Shown piece by piece: positions 8,478-18,038 of a stretch of 64,000 nucleotides of DNA (position 1 is the stretch's first letter; every line of letters starts with the position of its first letter). The position numbers were made by a program, and so were the translations under genes. The notes under the pieces were generated by a model. It ran no database searches. It was not told where the DNA came from and saw only the letters and a program-made list of their open reading frames with translations. The DNA lies in assembly GCA_022574595.1 (NCBI GenBank), contig JACZRS010000004.1, forward strand, positions 1-64,000, in the 5' to 3' direction. Source of the DNA: Planctomycetota bacterium (GTDB lineage: Bacteria; Planctomycetota; Phycisphaerae; Phycisphaerales; SM1A02).

Positions 8478-9945
8478 TTTTTATCCCTTTAACTAAAACA
8501 CTCAATACTGTTAGTATTAAGATTTTCATATCTAAGTAAGTACTACACATTTTTACATATTCAGTATCAAAACGAATCCACTCTTGGAAGTCTAAGCCTG
8601 GGCTGCGCGTTCGGTTTAGTTGCCAAAGGCCTGTCATTCCCGGTCGCACACTAAGTCGAATATCGCGCCACGATGGGCAATATTGATTTTCCTTTTCCGG
8701 GCTAGGTCTAGGACCAACTAAACTCATATCGCCTACCAATACATTCCATAATTGTGGTAATTCATCGAGGTGACAAAGTCGCAGGAACTTTCCGACTTGC
8801 GTTACTCTTGGATCGTTTTCAATATAAAATTGCGGGCCATCACAAGCATTGAGTTTCTCTAAATCCAATTTAATTTTATTTGCATTACGACACATTGTGC
8901 GGAATTTCCAGCACTTAAAATCTCGTCCACCTCTCGATTGGCGAACATCTCCATAGAGTATTGGCCAACCATTATCAACAATAATCCATATCGCGATTAT
9001 GCAAATAAGCGGCAGCATGAAAACTAAACCTATGCCGCTTACAACAATGTCAATTGTTCTCTTTGTAATTAAATATCCCACACTACTATTACTTGAAGCT
9101 TTTGGGGTTTTAGATACTTCATCTTTTGGACCTTCTTGAGGTTCAATATCGTATATGTTGCGAACACTTACAGTTTGAGCCTGTCCATTTGTTTCAATTT
9201 CAGCATCGCAAACCCATATTGGCCCTATCAAACATTCATCTTCATCTAATTGAGCGATCTTGCCTATCCATGCAGGCCCTACGACTGTTACCTGACTAGG
9301 AATTTCAATTGATTGGTGCGCCCAAACTGAAGCACCTAATTCCTTAATACCGGCAATTGCAGCGTTGGGATATCTCCATATCTTAACCAAATTGTTAATC
9401 AATTTGTTTTCATCGTTGGTATCATGAGAAGTGTAGCATTGACCCGCGATACGGTGACTGTCAATATTAGATTGGCCTACCATGGCTCGAATCTTTCGCC
9501 AACCATCGCGTCTCAATTCTGACATCATCCATTTCTCAGCAATTCTTCTTTTTCGCGTAAGAAGAACCCTGTACGCTGCGTGTGTATTAGCACGATAGCG
9601 GCGCTCAATTCGTCGAACCATGTTACTTTCATCAATATCAACTTTCTCCGCATATCGATCTTCTTCAAGTGTTACTACACGCAGGCGCGTTACAGCTGCA
9701 CGGCGCCAGGCAAGCCGATCAATAAGCAAAGACAAGTCAAACAGAACCAGTTGCTCCGGTTCAACAAGCAGAAATAGGTCAACACCTGGCTGAAGTTGCT
9801 GCTTGGCTCCACGACGTATGCACTGTATTCCGTGAGTCCGCCAATATGCATCATGCAATTGCTCTGCATTTAGTCCCCATATTTGAGGAACTTTGTTGTA
9901 GTCACTTAAACGATTGGAAATTGCAATTTTTGAATCTTGAATCAT
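8455..9945 (-). CDS. Undecaprenyl-phosphate sugar phosphotransferase (initiating transferase, bacterial sugar transferase family)
   Basis: A 496-residue protein whose C-terminal 200 residues form the bacterial sugar transferase domain (WcaJ/PssY/WbaP type). It shows the signature KRTIDIVVSGIGL with a hydrophobic hairpin helix (about 295-325), then KFRTM, FLRLCHLDELPQLWNVL (Asp-Glu catalytic pair) and GDMSLVGPRP. This family moves a sugar-1-phosphate onto undecaprenyl phosphate and thereby starts repeat-unit assembly on the inner face of the membrane. Unusually, the N-terminal 280 residues contain no run of membrane helices as in WcaJ/WbaP. They look soluble, with a stretch (VVGPAWIGKIAQLDEDECLIGPIWVCDA) reminiscent of a left-handed beta-helix, and so resemble a monotopic PGT with an added regulatory domain. 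It follows the Wzc gene by 11 bp. Confidence 0.85.
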   Translation of the reverse strand: MIQDSKIAISNRLSDYNKVPQIWGLNAEQLHDAYWRTHGIQCIRRGAKQQLQPGVDLFLLVEPEQLVLFDLSLLIDRLAWRRAAVTRLRVVTLEEDRYAEKVDIDESNMVRRIERRYRANTHAAYRVLLTRKRRIAEKWMMSELRRDGWRKIRAMVGQSNIDSHRIAGQCYTSHDTNDENKLINNLVKIWRYPNAAIAGIKELGASVWAHQSIEIPSQVTVVGPAWIGKIAQLDEDECLIGPIWVCDAEIETNGQAQTVSVRNIYDIEPQEGPKDEVSKTPKASSNSSVGYLITKRTIDIVVSGIGLVFMLPLICIIAIWIIVDNGWPILYGDVRQSRGGRDFKCWKFRTMCRNANKIKLDLEKLNACDGPQFYIENDPRVTQVGKFLRLCHLDELPQLWNVLVGDMSLVGPRPSPEKENQYCPSWRDIRLSVRPGMTGLWQLNRTRSPGLDFQEWIRFDTEYVKMCSTYLDMKILILTVLSVLVKGIKSAFNFSR

Positions 9946-9956
9946 GAGGCGCTACT

Positions 9957-12248
9957 TTACTTTTTTTTATTTGTTTCATGAACATCTTCATGAGACAAAT
10001 TCATAGCATGCATCAGTACATTCTCTAATACTTCGGGTTGATTATTTAATTCACCATTTTGGGATTCACCATTTGCCATAATCAAACGTCTTTCTGAAAT
10101 AACAGAATAGGAGACGTAATGATCGCAATCAGAACGAACAGCCCGATTTAAAACCACACCTAGTGTTTGCACATTCAGTTTATCTAGATCGGCAACACAT
10201 TCTTCGAGCCTGTGGCGTGATCGTCCCCTCCGTACTGTAAGTACGACACAATCAGCGGAGGCAGCTATTGGTAGTAATTCAACGCTACCAATAAAGGGAC
10301 CTGTATCTAATAGGATGACATCATACATACGTCGAAGCTCATTGCACAAATCAGAAAACCCATCACGCCTTACAGATTCTGGCCCAAAGCGCGAATCCAA
10401 TCCAGCACAAAGAACGTCAAAATTAGAAGATATTACTCTAGTCGCTTGGCCTACTTCTATTTTCCTGCTAAGCACCTCTCTTAAGCCTCGGTGTTGTGAT
10501 AAGTTGTGTTGCTTTGTTACACCCATTCCTACAAGATCGCAGTCGACAATTAGTGTACGATATCCTGCGTAGGCATAGGATGATGCCAGCGCCATTGCCA
10601 AACTAGTTTTGCCATCACCCTGTTGCGGACTGGTAACAAGCAAGACAAAGCTCGGTATTGGAATGCGATGGGCTTCAATTTTATTTCTGATCTGATGAAC
10701 ACAATGCACTGCTACTTCAGCACGTGCTGGATCAAGATTGCCTTCTGCTAGATCCGGTAGTACGCCTAAGCAGCGGTACTTTGAGTCATCATGCCTTAAT
10801 TGGCTAACGCTATATGCTCTTTTATCTAAAATCCCCATTATAACAAACAATCCCAAACTAAATCCAAAGCCTCCCACACATCCTGCAATTGCAAGTTGAA
10901 TACGTTTATCTTTAGAAGGAGACAAAGATTTTGATCCACTTTCTACAATCTCTATCCGACCACTGAACATTGATGGATCGGATTCAAGCTTGAGAATATC
11001 AATCATATCTGTAACTTCATCTAGATCCTCATTAGTATCATTTTCTTTTTGTTGTAATTCAGTTAATCTACTTTGATCTTCGCTAAGCTGACGAACTTCA
11101 TTCTTTGCTTTAGCAAGCATCTCACCAATCTGTGTTCGTCGCTCAACAAGTTGTTCAGGACTCATACGGCCGGTAGATGCTCCATCAATAGAAACCGATC
11201 CTTTCGCTGCGTACCACCTCTCTCTAGCTGCTACTATCCGATTAGCGATTGTCTCCTCCAAAGTTGCAAGAATTCGCACTTTACTAATTATTGCGTGATG
11301 AGTCTCATTTCCATTGTACTTTTCCTTTAGCTGCTGCAGCTCTACTTCCAGATCAAGAAATTGTCGTCTCAATTTTGCTAAGTCAGGATCAATAAGTTCG
11401 AGCTCTTCTACGAGAGGCTCGGGGATGGGGATGTCGACATAGCCTTCAGTCGTATTATCATTCATTCCCAGCATTGCCATCTCTAAATCAATACTTGCAA
11501 GGGTTTGGCGTAATTCTTCAATTCCTGCGAGTTTAATTTCCAAAATTTGCCGCAAATCACTAGCTGCATATTCACTATTTGTAATAAAATCTCTTGTTTC
11601 TTTGCGATTAATATTGCGTTTGCCTTGCAGTTCCGTTCTTCGATCAAATAGCTTTTGAAGACGTGCTGCACGTTTGTCTCCTCCACTTTCACCGTGCAGT
11701 TTATAATATGAATCGAGTACAGCATTAACTACCAACTGTGCTTCTGTGGGAGTTGTAGATTCATATGTTACCACAATAAGCTCCGTTCCCTTTACAGCCT
11801 TGGCAGTTAGTCTTTTTGATACTAACTCACTTGCATTTGGGTTAGAAACTATATCCAGCCCCGATAGTGTGGGGCTTTGTAAAGCAAGTTCAATTACTCT
11901 AGGTGATCTTACTAATTGCGCTTGAGTTCCAACTACCGTATTATAAGCATATACATTTTCTGTCTCTTCCGTTGCGTGAAGAATAGCTGATCCGGTTGGC
12001 GCAACATGAATTCTACCAGTGCTCGAAAAACGTACAGGCGCAAATCTAAAGCCAGCAACTGCACATATAGTTGCCAGAACTATTCCTAAAGCAATTGCTA
12101 TCTTCCAACGACCTCGTAGCAAATCATCAAGCATGGCTATTGGTGACTGAGTAGAAGTGTGCGCTTGCATATTCATTGATGCAAGTCTTGCTTGTTCAGA
12201 TTCTGTGTCACGGAATTGTAGGTTTGAGTTATCAGTTGGAGTAATCAT
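9957..12248 (-). CDS. Polysaccharide chain-length regulator fused to tyrosine-kinase-like ATPase (Wzc/BY-kinase type)
   Basis: A 763-residue fusion. The N-terminal Wzz-like part has membrane helices at about 50-67 and 452-472 bracketing a periplasmic coiled-coil-rich region. The C-terminal part is a P-loop ATPase with Walker A (SPQQGDGKTS, about 540-549), A' (TLIVDCDLVG) and B (VILLDTGPF) motifs of bacterial tyrosine kinases. Such proteins set polymer length and couple the Wzy polymerase to the outer-membrane export channel. The usual C-terminal tyrosine cluster is not evident; only two Tyr occur in the last 60 residues (HYVSYS) and the end is acidic/Asn-rich. No Wza-like exporter is encoded in the window. 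It overlaps the EpsI gene by 17 bp. Confidence 0.85.
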   Translation of the reverse strand: MITPTDNSNLQFRDTESEQARLASMNMQAHTSTQSPIAMLDDLLRGRWKIAIALGIVLATICAVAGFRFAPVRFSSTGRIHVAPTGSAILHATEETENVYAYNTVVGTQAQLVRSPRVIELALQSPTLSGLDIVSNPNASELVSKRLTAKAVKGTELIVVTYESTTPTEAQLVVNAVLDSYYKLHGESGGDKRAARLQKLFDRRTELQGKRNINRKETRDFITNSEYAASDLRQILEIKLAGIEELRQTLASIDLEMAMLGMNDNTTEGYVDIPIPEPLVEELELIDPDLAKLRRQFLDLEVELQQLKEKYNGNETHHAIISKVRILATLEETIANRIVAARERWYAAKGSVSIDGASTGRMSPEQLVERRTQIGEMLAKAKNEVRQLSEDQSRLTELQQKENDTNEDLDEVTDMIDILKLESDPSMFSGRIEIVESGSKSLSPSKDKRIQLAIAGCVGGFGFSLGLFVIMGILDKRAYSVSQLRHDDSKYRCLGVLPDLAEGNLDPARAEVAVHCVHQIRNKIEAHRIPIPSFVLLVTSPQQGDGKTSLAMALASSYAYAGYRTLIVDCDLVGMGVTKQHNLSQHRGLREVLSRKIEVGQATRVISSNFDVLCAGLDSRFGPESVRRDGFSDLCNELRRMYDVILLDTGPFIGSVELLPIAASADCVVLTVRRGRSRHRLEECVADLDKLNVQTLGVVLNRAVRSDCDHYVSYSVISERRLIMANGESQNGELNNQPEVLENVLMHAMNLSHEDVHETNKKK

Positions 12249-12957
12249 GTTTTCGACCCTGACTTAGTATTGTCATGACAGATGAAAGGCCACTGAGCAA
12301 TTCTTCAGCAGCTTTAATTGATTTATCTAGTGGTATATCGCCGGACGTAACAATTTGTACTTGAGCAACACCTTGTACGGAAAGCGACAAGCGGCTGACA
12401 ATGCTACCTATCGCGCTAATTTCACATGTGAATTCACCATTAGGCAAAATGAAAAAATTGATAACGCGTGTATTTCTCTCAGATCCCCATCCATCAATCA
12501 TTTTGAAATGATAAACGCGAATTTGGATGTCCTTACCGTCTATAGAAACTTCATAATCCTGTCGATCATTAGTGTCCGGCTCATTCCACCCGTTAGCTGG
12601 AAAACAATTGGGTGGATAATGCCCTTGCATATCACGCGCATCACTGCAATGAACAATTATCAAGTCAGCAGGTTCACCACCGTCTAATCTTCCGAACTTG
12701 CGACTCAAGATAGCGTTAGGTCGAAGTATCTCAATTGCAGCTGTAGGAACCGGTATATCCTCACCAACCCAATCACCAATTCTGTACGGTGCATTACGAA
12801 ATATAATTGCAACCTCCTCATTCCTAGCTAATGCGTCTTTTTGATTTAGTAGCTCATCCACGTTGAGTGAAGGAAGAAACACCATCAGAAATAGCGCTAT
12901 TACAGGCGCGAATCGAGTAGGTCGCCGAAACAGTGCAATAATTGCAATTGGGCTCAT
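12232..12957 (-). CDS. EpsI-family exosortase-associated protein
   Basis: A 241-residue protein with one N-terminal hydrophobic segment (about 12-30) and a periplasmic domain. The family signature is GHYPPNCFPANGW at about residues 112-124, matching the H-x-P-x-x-C-x-x-x-x-G-W core of EpsI (DUF3485). EpsI occurs as a separate protein or fused to the C-terminus of exosortases and is needed for polysaccharide export in methylotrophs; its biochemical role is unknown. The start overlaps the exosortase stop by 4 bp (ATGA), so the two are translationally coupled. Confidence 0.85.
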   Translation of the reverse strand: MSPIAIIALFRRPTRFAPVIALFLMVFLPSLNVDELLNQKDALARNEEVAIIFRNAPYRIGDWVGEDIPVPTAAIEILRPNAILSRKFGRLDGGEPADLIIVHCSDARDMQGHYPPNCFPANGWNEPDTNDRQDYEVSIDGKDIQIRVYHFKMIDGWGSERNTRVINFFILPNGEFTCEISAIGSIVSRLSLSVQGVAQVQIVTSGDIPLDKSIKAAEELLSGLSSVMTILSQGRKHDYSN

Positions 12958-13835
12958 CGCATTGCCAATCTAAATGCCATGACAGGAAGTTCCAGCCAGC
13001 GAATGAGTCGAAGTATGCCTACAAGTATGACTAGTGCAATAGGAATCATGACCCAACCAGCAAGATCATGAAATACCTGTGCTTGATCAACAGAGCCATA
13101 ACCAAAAAACACACTAGTAGGGATAAGGCGCACAACGTTGCAAATAACCGCAACTAGCGGACTTATTCCCAACAAGACTATACGAGTACTCGTTCGTAAA
13201 GGCATACTAAATGCGAATGCATAAACCACAACACCAAAAGCAAGGATCATTCTTAAACCACTGCATGCTTCACCAACCGCTACAGGCTCATTATTGATTA
13301 CAAGAACCTGGCCCACGCGAAATGCAGGCACACCTATTAATTCCAAAACGATTTGTGTTACGTTCGTAGCAATATCTTGCAATGGTATTGCTATTAACTG
13401 CCTTATGCTTCCTGGAATTGGAATGAGAAAGAATAGCGCCAAGATTGCAGGCGAGAATTTGCGGACAATGCCAATGCCAGTCATACTCATAACGCATCCG
13501 AGCAACACCAGCATGGCGCCAGTATGAGATGCAATTTCTATATCCCGCTGCAGGCCAAAATAATTCAATAACCATCCAATGAAAACAATCGAAGGTCCAA
13601 CTAAGTTAAATTCAACCCGCATGGATGGTAGACGACTTCTTCTCAACCAAAATAGCCAAGCTGAGATTAAGGGCGCAAGCAAAATATATGATTGCTCCTC
13701 TCGCCCCATTCCTATACGCCACATCTCAGAAAGCGCTACCCTAGAAGTCCACACTCCTGCACTTAATAATAGCGCAAGCAATATCCAGTCATAAACCTTC
13801 CAACTTCTACGTAATGATGGTGTAAGTAATTTCAA
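12954..13835 (-). CDS. Exosortase (PEP-CTERM sorting protease/transpeptidase)
   Basis: A 293-residue polytopic membrane protein with about eight hydrophobic segments. All three residues of the exosortase active site are visible: Cys191 in EACSGLRM, Arg236 in CNVVRLIP and His256 in VFHDLAGW. Exosortases recognise the PEP-CTERM-type tail of exported proteins in the inner membrane, cut it and probably transfer the body to another molecule. The likely substrates here are the two VPLP-tailed proteins at the left of the window. The start is a TTG that overlaps the previous stop by 4 bp (TTGA). I cannot assign it to a numbered exosortase subtype from the sequence alone. Confidence 0.9.
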   Translation of the reverse strand: MKLLTPSLRRSWKVYDWILLALLLSAGVWTSRVALSEMWRIGMGREEQSYILLAPLISAWLFWLRRSRLPSMRVEFNLVGPSIVFIGWLLNYFGLQRDIEIASHTGAMLVLLGCVMSMTGIGIVRKFSPAILALFFLIPIPGSIRQLIAIPLQDIATNVTQIVLELIGVPAFRVGQVLVINNEPVAVGEACSGLRMILAFGVVVYAFAFSMPLRTSTRIVLLGISPLVAVICNVVRLIPTSVFFGYGSVDQAQVFHDLAGWVMIPIALVILVGILRLIRWLELPVMAFRLAMR

Positions 13836-14800
13836 TTTCGTATTGCTCGTTTTCTTAACTTGGTGCGATGCGCTCTACTTTTTTCTCTGCTCATGATCGA
13901 TGAAATGTTTTCTTGCGTCACAATTGTCTGGCTTACAATTAGACCATTTGGAACTACAACACCTGATCCTATGATGCATTCATTAATAACGGTATTCACC
14001 CCTATCTTTGCACCAGTAAATACGATACTTCTACGCAAAACTGAGCCATCACCGACAAATGCTGTGGGTTCAATCACACATGTATCGACCAGTTGGTAGT
14101 TCTTGTTGCTCTGGGGCACTTTTCCATTAACACATGAGTCCGAATTGTCTTGCTGTAGTGCATATTCAGACATAGCAGATAGATATGTTTGCCTATCTCG
14201 TAATCGAATAAAATTATTTGAAATTTGTACTGCATGCGCTCCTATTTTTTTTGCATACATTTGAGGCAACAACTGTTCTTTAACATCGAAAAAACCAACG
14301 GTCGGCACATGCTTCATCACAGATCGATGAAATACATATACACCAACTGGATCAGACTTATGCGTAATCCCAACTGCTCCTGTCTTCTCAGAATTGCAGG
14401 CAGCCACAAAGGATGCAAGACTACTAGGAGGTAAGCATGCGCCTTCAACTGCTAATAGTATTTCTGACTTTGCATACTCTTGAGCAACATCACGCAATAC
14501 CCCAGCAGTACCTCGCCAACGTCTTGGCTCAACTATTACTTGAGTCTGCGGCAGATTTGAATTTAGCCCTTTTAGACCGTCTAAGGTTTGCTGAATCTGT
14601 GCAGCATCTGATTGATTGCTAACAGCTATAACAACCATTCGGCATTGCTTTAGCTCATTGATAACTTCCAGCCAAGCGGCAAGCAAAGATTTACTTTGAG
14701 TAATTGGCAGGCATAACTCATGCACCTTTAGCTCGGAGCGTAAAGGCGATAGCCTCAACCCGCCTGCAAGAATAATTACATCTAATTGTTTAGTGGTCAT
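13832..14800 (-). CDS. Sugar-1-phosphate nucleotidyltransferase-like protein
   Basis: A protein of about 322 residues starting at the ATG at 14798-14800 (MTTKQLDVIILAGG). A longer upstream frame exists but overlaps the WecB gene and adds no conserved sequence. The N-terminus has the nucleotidyltransferase beta-strand and loop (VIILAGGLRLSPLRSEL). This is close to the LAGGxGTRLxPLT signature but without its canonical Gly-Thr-Arg, so activity may be altered. The C-terminal third has hexapeptide-like turns (IEPTAFVGDGSVLRRSIVF) typical of a left-handed beta-helix in GlmU/ManC-like proteins. It probably makes or binds a nucleotide sugar for the polysaccharide. It lies between wecB and the exosortase gene. 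Confidence 0.65.
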   Translation of the reverse strand: MTTKQLDVIILAGGLRLSPLRSELKVHELCLPITQSKSLLAAWLEVINELKQCRMVVIAVSNQSDAAQIQQTLDGLKGLNSNLPQTQVIVEPRRWRGTAGVLRDVAQEYAKSEILLAVEGACLPPSSLASFVAACNSEKTGAVGITHKSDPVGVYVFHRSVMKHVPTVGFFDVKEQLLPQMYAKKIGAHAVQISNNFIRLRDRQTYLSAMSEYALQQDNSDSCVNGKVPQSNKNYQLVDTCVIEPTAFVGDGSVLRRSIVFTGAKIGVNTVINECIIGSGVVVPNGLIVSQTIVTQENISSIMSREKSRAHRTKLRKRAIRN

Positions 14801-14846
14801 AGAAATTGATTCGATTACTGCTGCGCTGAGATAGCAGCAATTGCTT

Positions 14847-16043
14847 TTAACGCTTAATTGGTGCTTTTGCTTGGTGTTTTGAAATCTCAGCCGAGACACT
14901 TTGCTTCTTACTTACTACATCATGTACAACACAATCATAATTGCCATCAAGCACATCTAAAATCCTTTGAGCAGTGTTACCATCCCAAAGAGGTGGTCTT
15001 TGTGGTTCAGCTTTGCCTGCATTAATTGCACGGTTAGCAGCTGCAATTATTTCGTTGGGTTGCGTCTTAACCAGTTGATTTAGGCCATACTTAATCGTAA
15101 TCGGCCTCTCTGTATTTTCGCGTAAAGTTAAGCAGCGCACTCCTAGTACGGTTGCCTCTTCTTGTATGCCGCCTGAATCTGTAATGATCAGCGATGAACT
15201 CGAAAGCAAGGCCATGAACTCTGCATAGTCAAGCGGCGGCAATAGTTGTATGTTCTGAGAATCTAACTTAATATCGAATTCGGCAAGGTTCTTCTGAGTT
15301 CTCGGATGAATAGGGAACAAAATCGGCATTCGTTGGGCCACTGCGCTAAGGCCTTCAGCTATTGCCGCTAAACTTTCAGGATTATCTACATTGCTTGGCC
15401 TGTGGAGTGTAACAACGGCATAGTCACTGTTATCTACGCCATATTTGATTCTTGTCTCTTTAATAGGAAGTTTGGGGCGTACCCAATCCAGAGTATCAAT
15501 CATCACATTGCCCACGCAGAATATATTTGATGGGTCAATTCCCTCGGCTATTAAGTTGTCATCCGCGTCTTCCGATGGAGTTAGCAGATAACTTGACAGC
15601 CGATCTGTTAATATACGGTTGCGCTCTTCAGGCATGGACCAATCACGACTGCGAAGACCCGCTTCAACATGTGCGATAGGTAAATCGATGGTCGCAGCCG
15701 CAATAGCAGATGCTAATGTTGAAGTGACATCACCCACTACAATAATCACTGCAGGATCAACCGAATTTAAGACCGGCTCTATATCTCGAATAATCTTTGA
15801 GATTTGTTGCGCTTGTGTTCCTGGCCCAATTTGCAAACTAATATCTGGTTCAGGTAGATCAAGCGATTTAAAAAATACATCTGACATCATCTTGTCAAAG
15901 TGCTGCCCAGTATTTAAAAGTATCGGAGTCCAATCATTGTGCGCTTGCATAGCGCGATATATTGGTGCAATTTTCATGTAATTCGGCCTTGCGCCGAATA
16001 CTATTAGCGCCTTCTTCTTGGCTTTTTTACGTATGTTAATCAT
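14847..16043 (-). CDS. wecB: UDP-N-acetylglucosamine 2-epimerase (non-hydrolysing)
   Basis: A 398-residue enzyme that interconverts UDP-GlcNAc and UDP-ManNAc, supplying ManNAc for cell-surface polysaccharide. The family motifs are all present: FGARPNYMKIAPI at residues 17-29, GDVTSTLA, HVEAGLRS, MPEERNRILTDRLS, TLHRPSNVD and TDSGGIQEEATVLG. The length is slightly above the usual 370-380 because of a Lys-rich N-terminus and a 30-residue C-terminal tail. It sits next to a WecG/TagA-type transferase, which in other systems uses UDP-ManNAc (or its uronic acid), so the pair supports ManNAc in the repeat unit. Confidence 0.92.
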   Translation of the reverse strand: MINIRKKAKKKALIVFGARPNYMKIAPIYRAMQAHNDWTPILLNTGQHFDKMMSDVFFKSLDLPEPDISLQIGPGTQAQQISKIIRDIEPVLNSVDPAVIIVVGDVTSTLASAIAAATIDLPIAHVEAGLRSRDWSMPEERNRILTDRLSSYLLTPSEDADDNLIAEGIDPSNIFCVGNVMIDTLDWVRPKLPIKETRIKYGVDNSDYAVVTLHRPSNVDNPESLAAIAEGLSAVAQRMPILFPIHPRTQKNLAEFDIKLDSQNIQLLPPLDYAEFMALLSSSSLIITDSGGIQEEATVLGVRCLTLRENTERPITIKYGLNQLVKTQPNEIIAAANRAINAGKAEPQRPPLWDGNTAQRILDVLDGNYDCVVHDVVSKKQSVSAEISKHQAKAPIKR

Positions 16044-16065
16044 TGTTATTTATGGTTATCAACAG

Positions 16066-17259
16066 CTACGCAGTGATTACTGAGGCAATTTCAGGAACGC
16101 CTTGCATTACTAAACCCTGTTGCTGAAGCTCCTGCTGACACTCTCTGGTTTTAGCCAACCAAGTGTGACTGCGCACACGATTTTGACGTATTGTTGCATC
16201 CCCGGGATCGTTGATGGCTTTAGAAATTGCTTCTACAAATTCATCTGCATTACTGGCGATATTTACACAATCTGAATACTTAGAAAGTTCATAAAATGGG
16301 CTGCTAACGACCGGCCTGCCTACTGCTAGATATTCTTTTAGCTTGACTGGATTGCAAGCTTTTATCCAATCATTGTCATTCCAAGGCATTATAAGAACAT
16401 CACAAGCGGCCATATACGCAGGCACATCTTCATATGCCTTCTTGCCAAGCAAATGAACGTTCTCTAGTTCACACCACTGTAGTGGTAATGAGCATTGTCC
16501 TACTAAGACGAAATTCATCTGAGGAAGTCTGCGTGCAACTTCATTAAATAACTTCGCATCAAAGGTATGTTCATCAATTCCGCCAACAAACCCTATGCGT
16601 GGGTGCTTGATTAACTTCACATCAACCGGTTCGCTTTGTGCTGTAGCTGCCGCTTGTAGAAAATTGTCAAAGTCTACACCATGATCAATAAAACACGCAC
16701 GTTGACTTTGTGATTTCTCCTCGTTATATAACAAGTTTGAACAATAAAGCGTAATATCCGCAGCTTGCTTAAGCCGCTTGTCACAGTTTTTAATCAGCTC
16801 TGGATCAACACCGGGAAATTCTTCATATCTATCTGTCCGTTGATAAATCATGCCAGCTGCATCAATTTCCAAAGCTAGATCAATCGCAGTAGGACATTCC
16901 ACCCAGATCAGAGGTCTTGTAATCCCCATTCGCTTTATGCTTCGCTTGATTTGATAATGAACAATCGGCTTCAACAATTTGCGAGCAAGTTTTCCAGGTA
17001 CACTCAAGGGACTAAGTACCGCGAAATTACTATCAATTTCCACAAAGCCTCTTCGATAGCTTGCTAATTTTCTTAATACACGGCGAAAGAACATCGAGCC
17101 TTCTTTAAGGTTTGGCGTTCTAACGCCGATTGAATTTATGTATATAACCGGAATCTGCTGGGCAAATTGCCTGCACATCTGTATATCGTAATGGCCACGA
17201 TTGTGATACCACCAATCAGCGCCGCCGAAACAAACTAATCCATCGTAACAGCGCGTCAC
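16066..17259 (-). CDS. Glycosyltransferase (GT4/GT1-like, GT-B fold)
   Basis: A 397-residue cytoplasmic transferase of the GT-B class. The N-terminal domain contains YINSIGVRTPN and a donor-domain hinge (HPRIGFVGGID) near residue 215; the C-terminal donor-binding domain has GKKAYEDVPAYMAACDVLIMPW and then a conserved Lys-Glu (VKLKEYLAVGRPVVSSP), the E-x7-E-like nucleotide-sugar site. TuaH-like teichuronic-acid transferases share this layout. The donor and acceptor sugars cannot be told. The start is a GTG overlapping the upstream stop by 4 bp (GTGA). Confidence 0.8.
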   Translation of the reverse strand: MTRCYDGLVCFGGADWWYHNRGHYDIQMCRQFAQQIPVIYINSIGVRTPNLKEGSMFFRRVLRKLASYRRGFVEIDSNFAVLSPLSVPGKLARKLLKPIVHYQIKRSIKRMGITRPLIWVECPTAIDLALEIDAAGMIYQRTDRYEEFPGVDPELIKNCDKRLKQAADITLYCSNLLYNEEKSQSQRACFIDHGVDFDNFLQAAATAQSEPVDVKLIKHPRIGFVGGIDEHTFDAKLFNEVARRLPQMNFVLVGQCSLPLQWCELENVHLLGKKAYEDVPAYMAACDVLIMPWNDNDWIKACNPVKLKEYLAVGRPVVSSPFYELSKYSDCVNIASNADEFVEAISKAINDPGDATIRQNRVRSHTWLAKTRECQQELQQQGLVMQGVPEIASVITA

Positions 17260-18038
17260 GATTTACTAACCTCAGTAGATGGCTTACGAACTTTTCTAGT
17301 TAATTCGATCAACAGCATCCAAAGGAATTGGGTATTAGTGACGAGATAACGTTTCCACATGCGCCTTGGTTCTTGAAACGTTCTGTATAGCCATTCAATA
17401 CCTAGTCGTTGCCAAATCTCAGGAGCGCGTTTGACCTTTCCTGCCATGATATCAAACGTCCCCCCCACTCCATGACACACAGGCACTCTTAAGTTATCTC
17501 CGTACGCTTCGAGGAAAACTTCCTTCTTTGGAGATGTAATAGCTACAAAGAGAATGTCTGCGTTTGAATTTCTTATGTCTTCAGCTACTGCTGCAGATTC
17601 TTCTTCTTTGAAATAACCGTTTTGTGCACCCGCAATACCAACATTTGGGTATGCTTCATTTATACGCTCAATCACTTTGTCCAGAACGCTTTGTTCTGCA
17701 CCAAGCAAATACACGCAATAGTTATGCTTATTCGCAAGATCAAGCAGTGAATAGAACAGATCAATTCCCGTTATTCGCTCAGGCAGAGGTTGGCCAAGTA
17801 TTCTGCTTGCCCATACCACTGACATGCCATCCGCCAGTACAAGATCCGCTCCTAAAACCGCATCTCGCAGTTGTGGCTGTTTTTGCATCCGCACAATCTT
17901 TGCCGCATTAACTACTCCAATAACCAGGCGATCTTGCGCTTGAATAGAACTATTACACAATTCGATAGTTTGCGCAGCCGTCGCAGCATGTATCGGCACC
18001 CCTAATATCCGTCTAACGCTAGAGGTCTGGGTAATCAT
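17256..18038 (-). CDS. WecG/TagA/CpsF-family glycosyltransferase (GT26)
   Basis: A 260-residue protein matching the GT26 family along its full length. It contains ADLVLADGMSVVWASRILG (residues about 64-82), the ERITGIDLF motif, the Rossmann-like segment YLLGAEQSVLDKV and the C-terminal VGGTFDIMAGKVKRAPEIW and GIEWLYRTFQEPRRMWKRY blocks. Family members transfer ManNAc or ManNAc-uronic acid to a lipid-linked first sugar on the membrane face. Together with WecB nearby it suggests a ManNAc-type second residue in the repeat unit. Both ends overlap neighbours by 4 bp. Confidence 0.88.
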   Translation of the reverse strand: MITQTSSVRRILGVPIHAATAAQTIELCNSSIQAQDRLVIGVVNAAKIVRMQKQPQLRDAVLGADLVLADGMSVVWASRILGQPLPERITGIDLFYSLLDLANKHNYCVYLLGAEQSVLDKVIERINEAYPNVGIAGAQNGYFKEEESAAVAEDIRNSNADILFVAITSPKKEVFLEAYGDNLRVPVCHGVGGTFDIMAGKVKRAPEIWQRLGIEWLYRTFQEPRRMWKRYLVTNTQFLWMLLIELTRKVRKPSTEVSKS

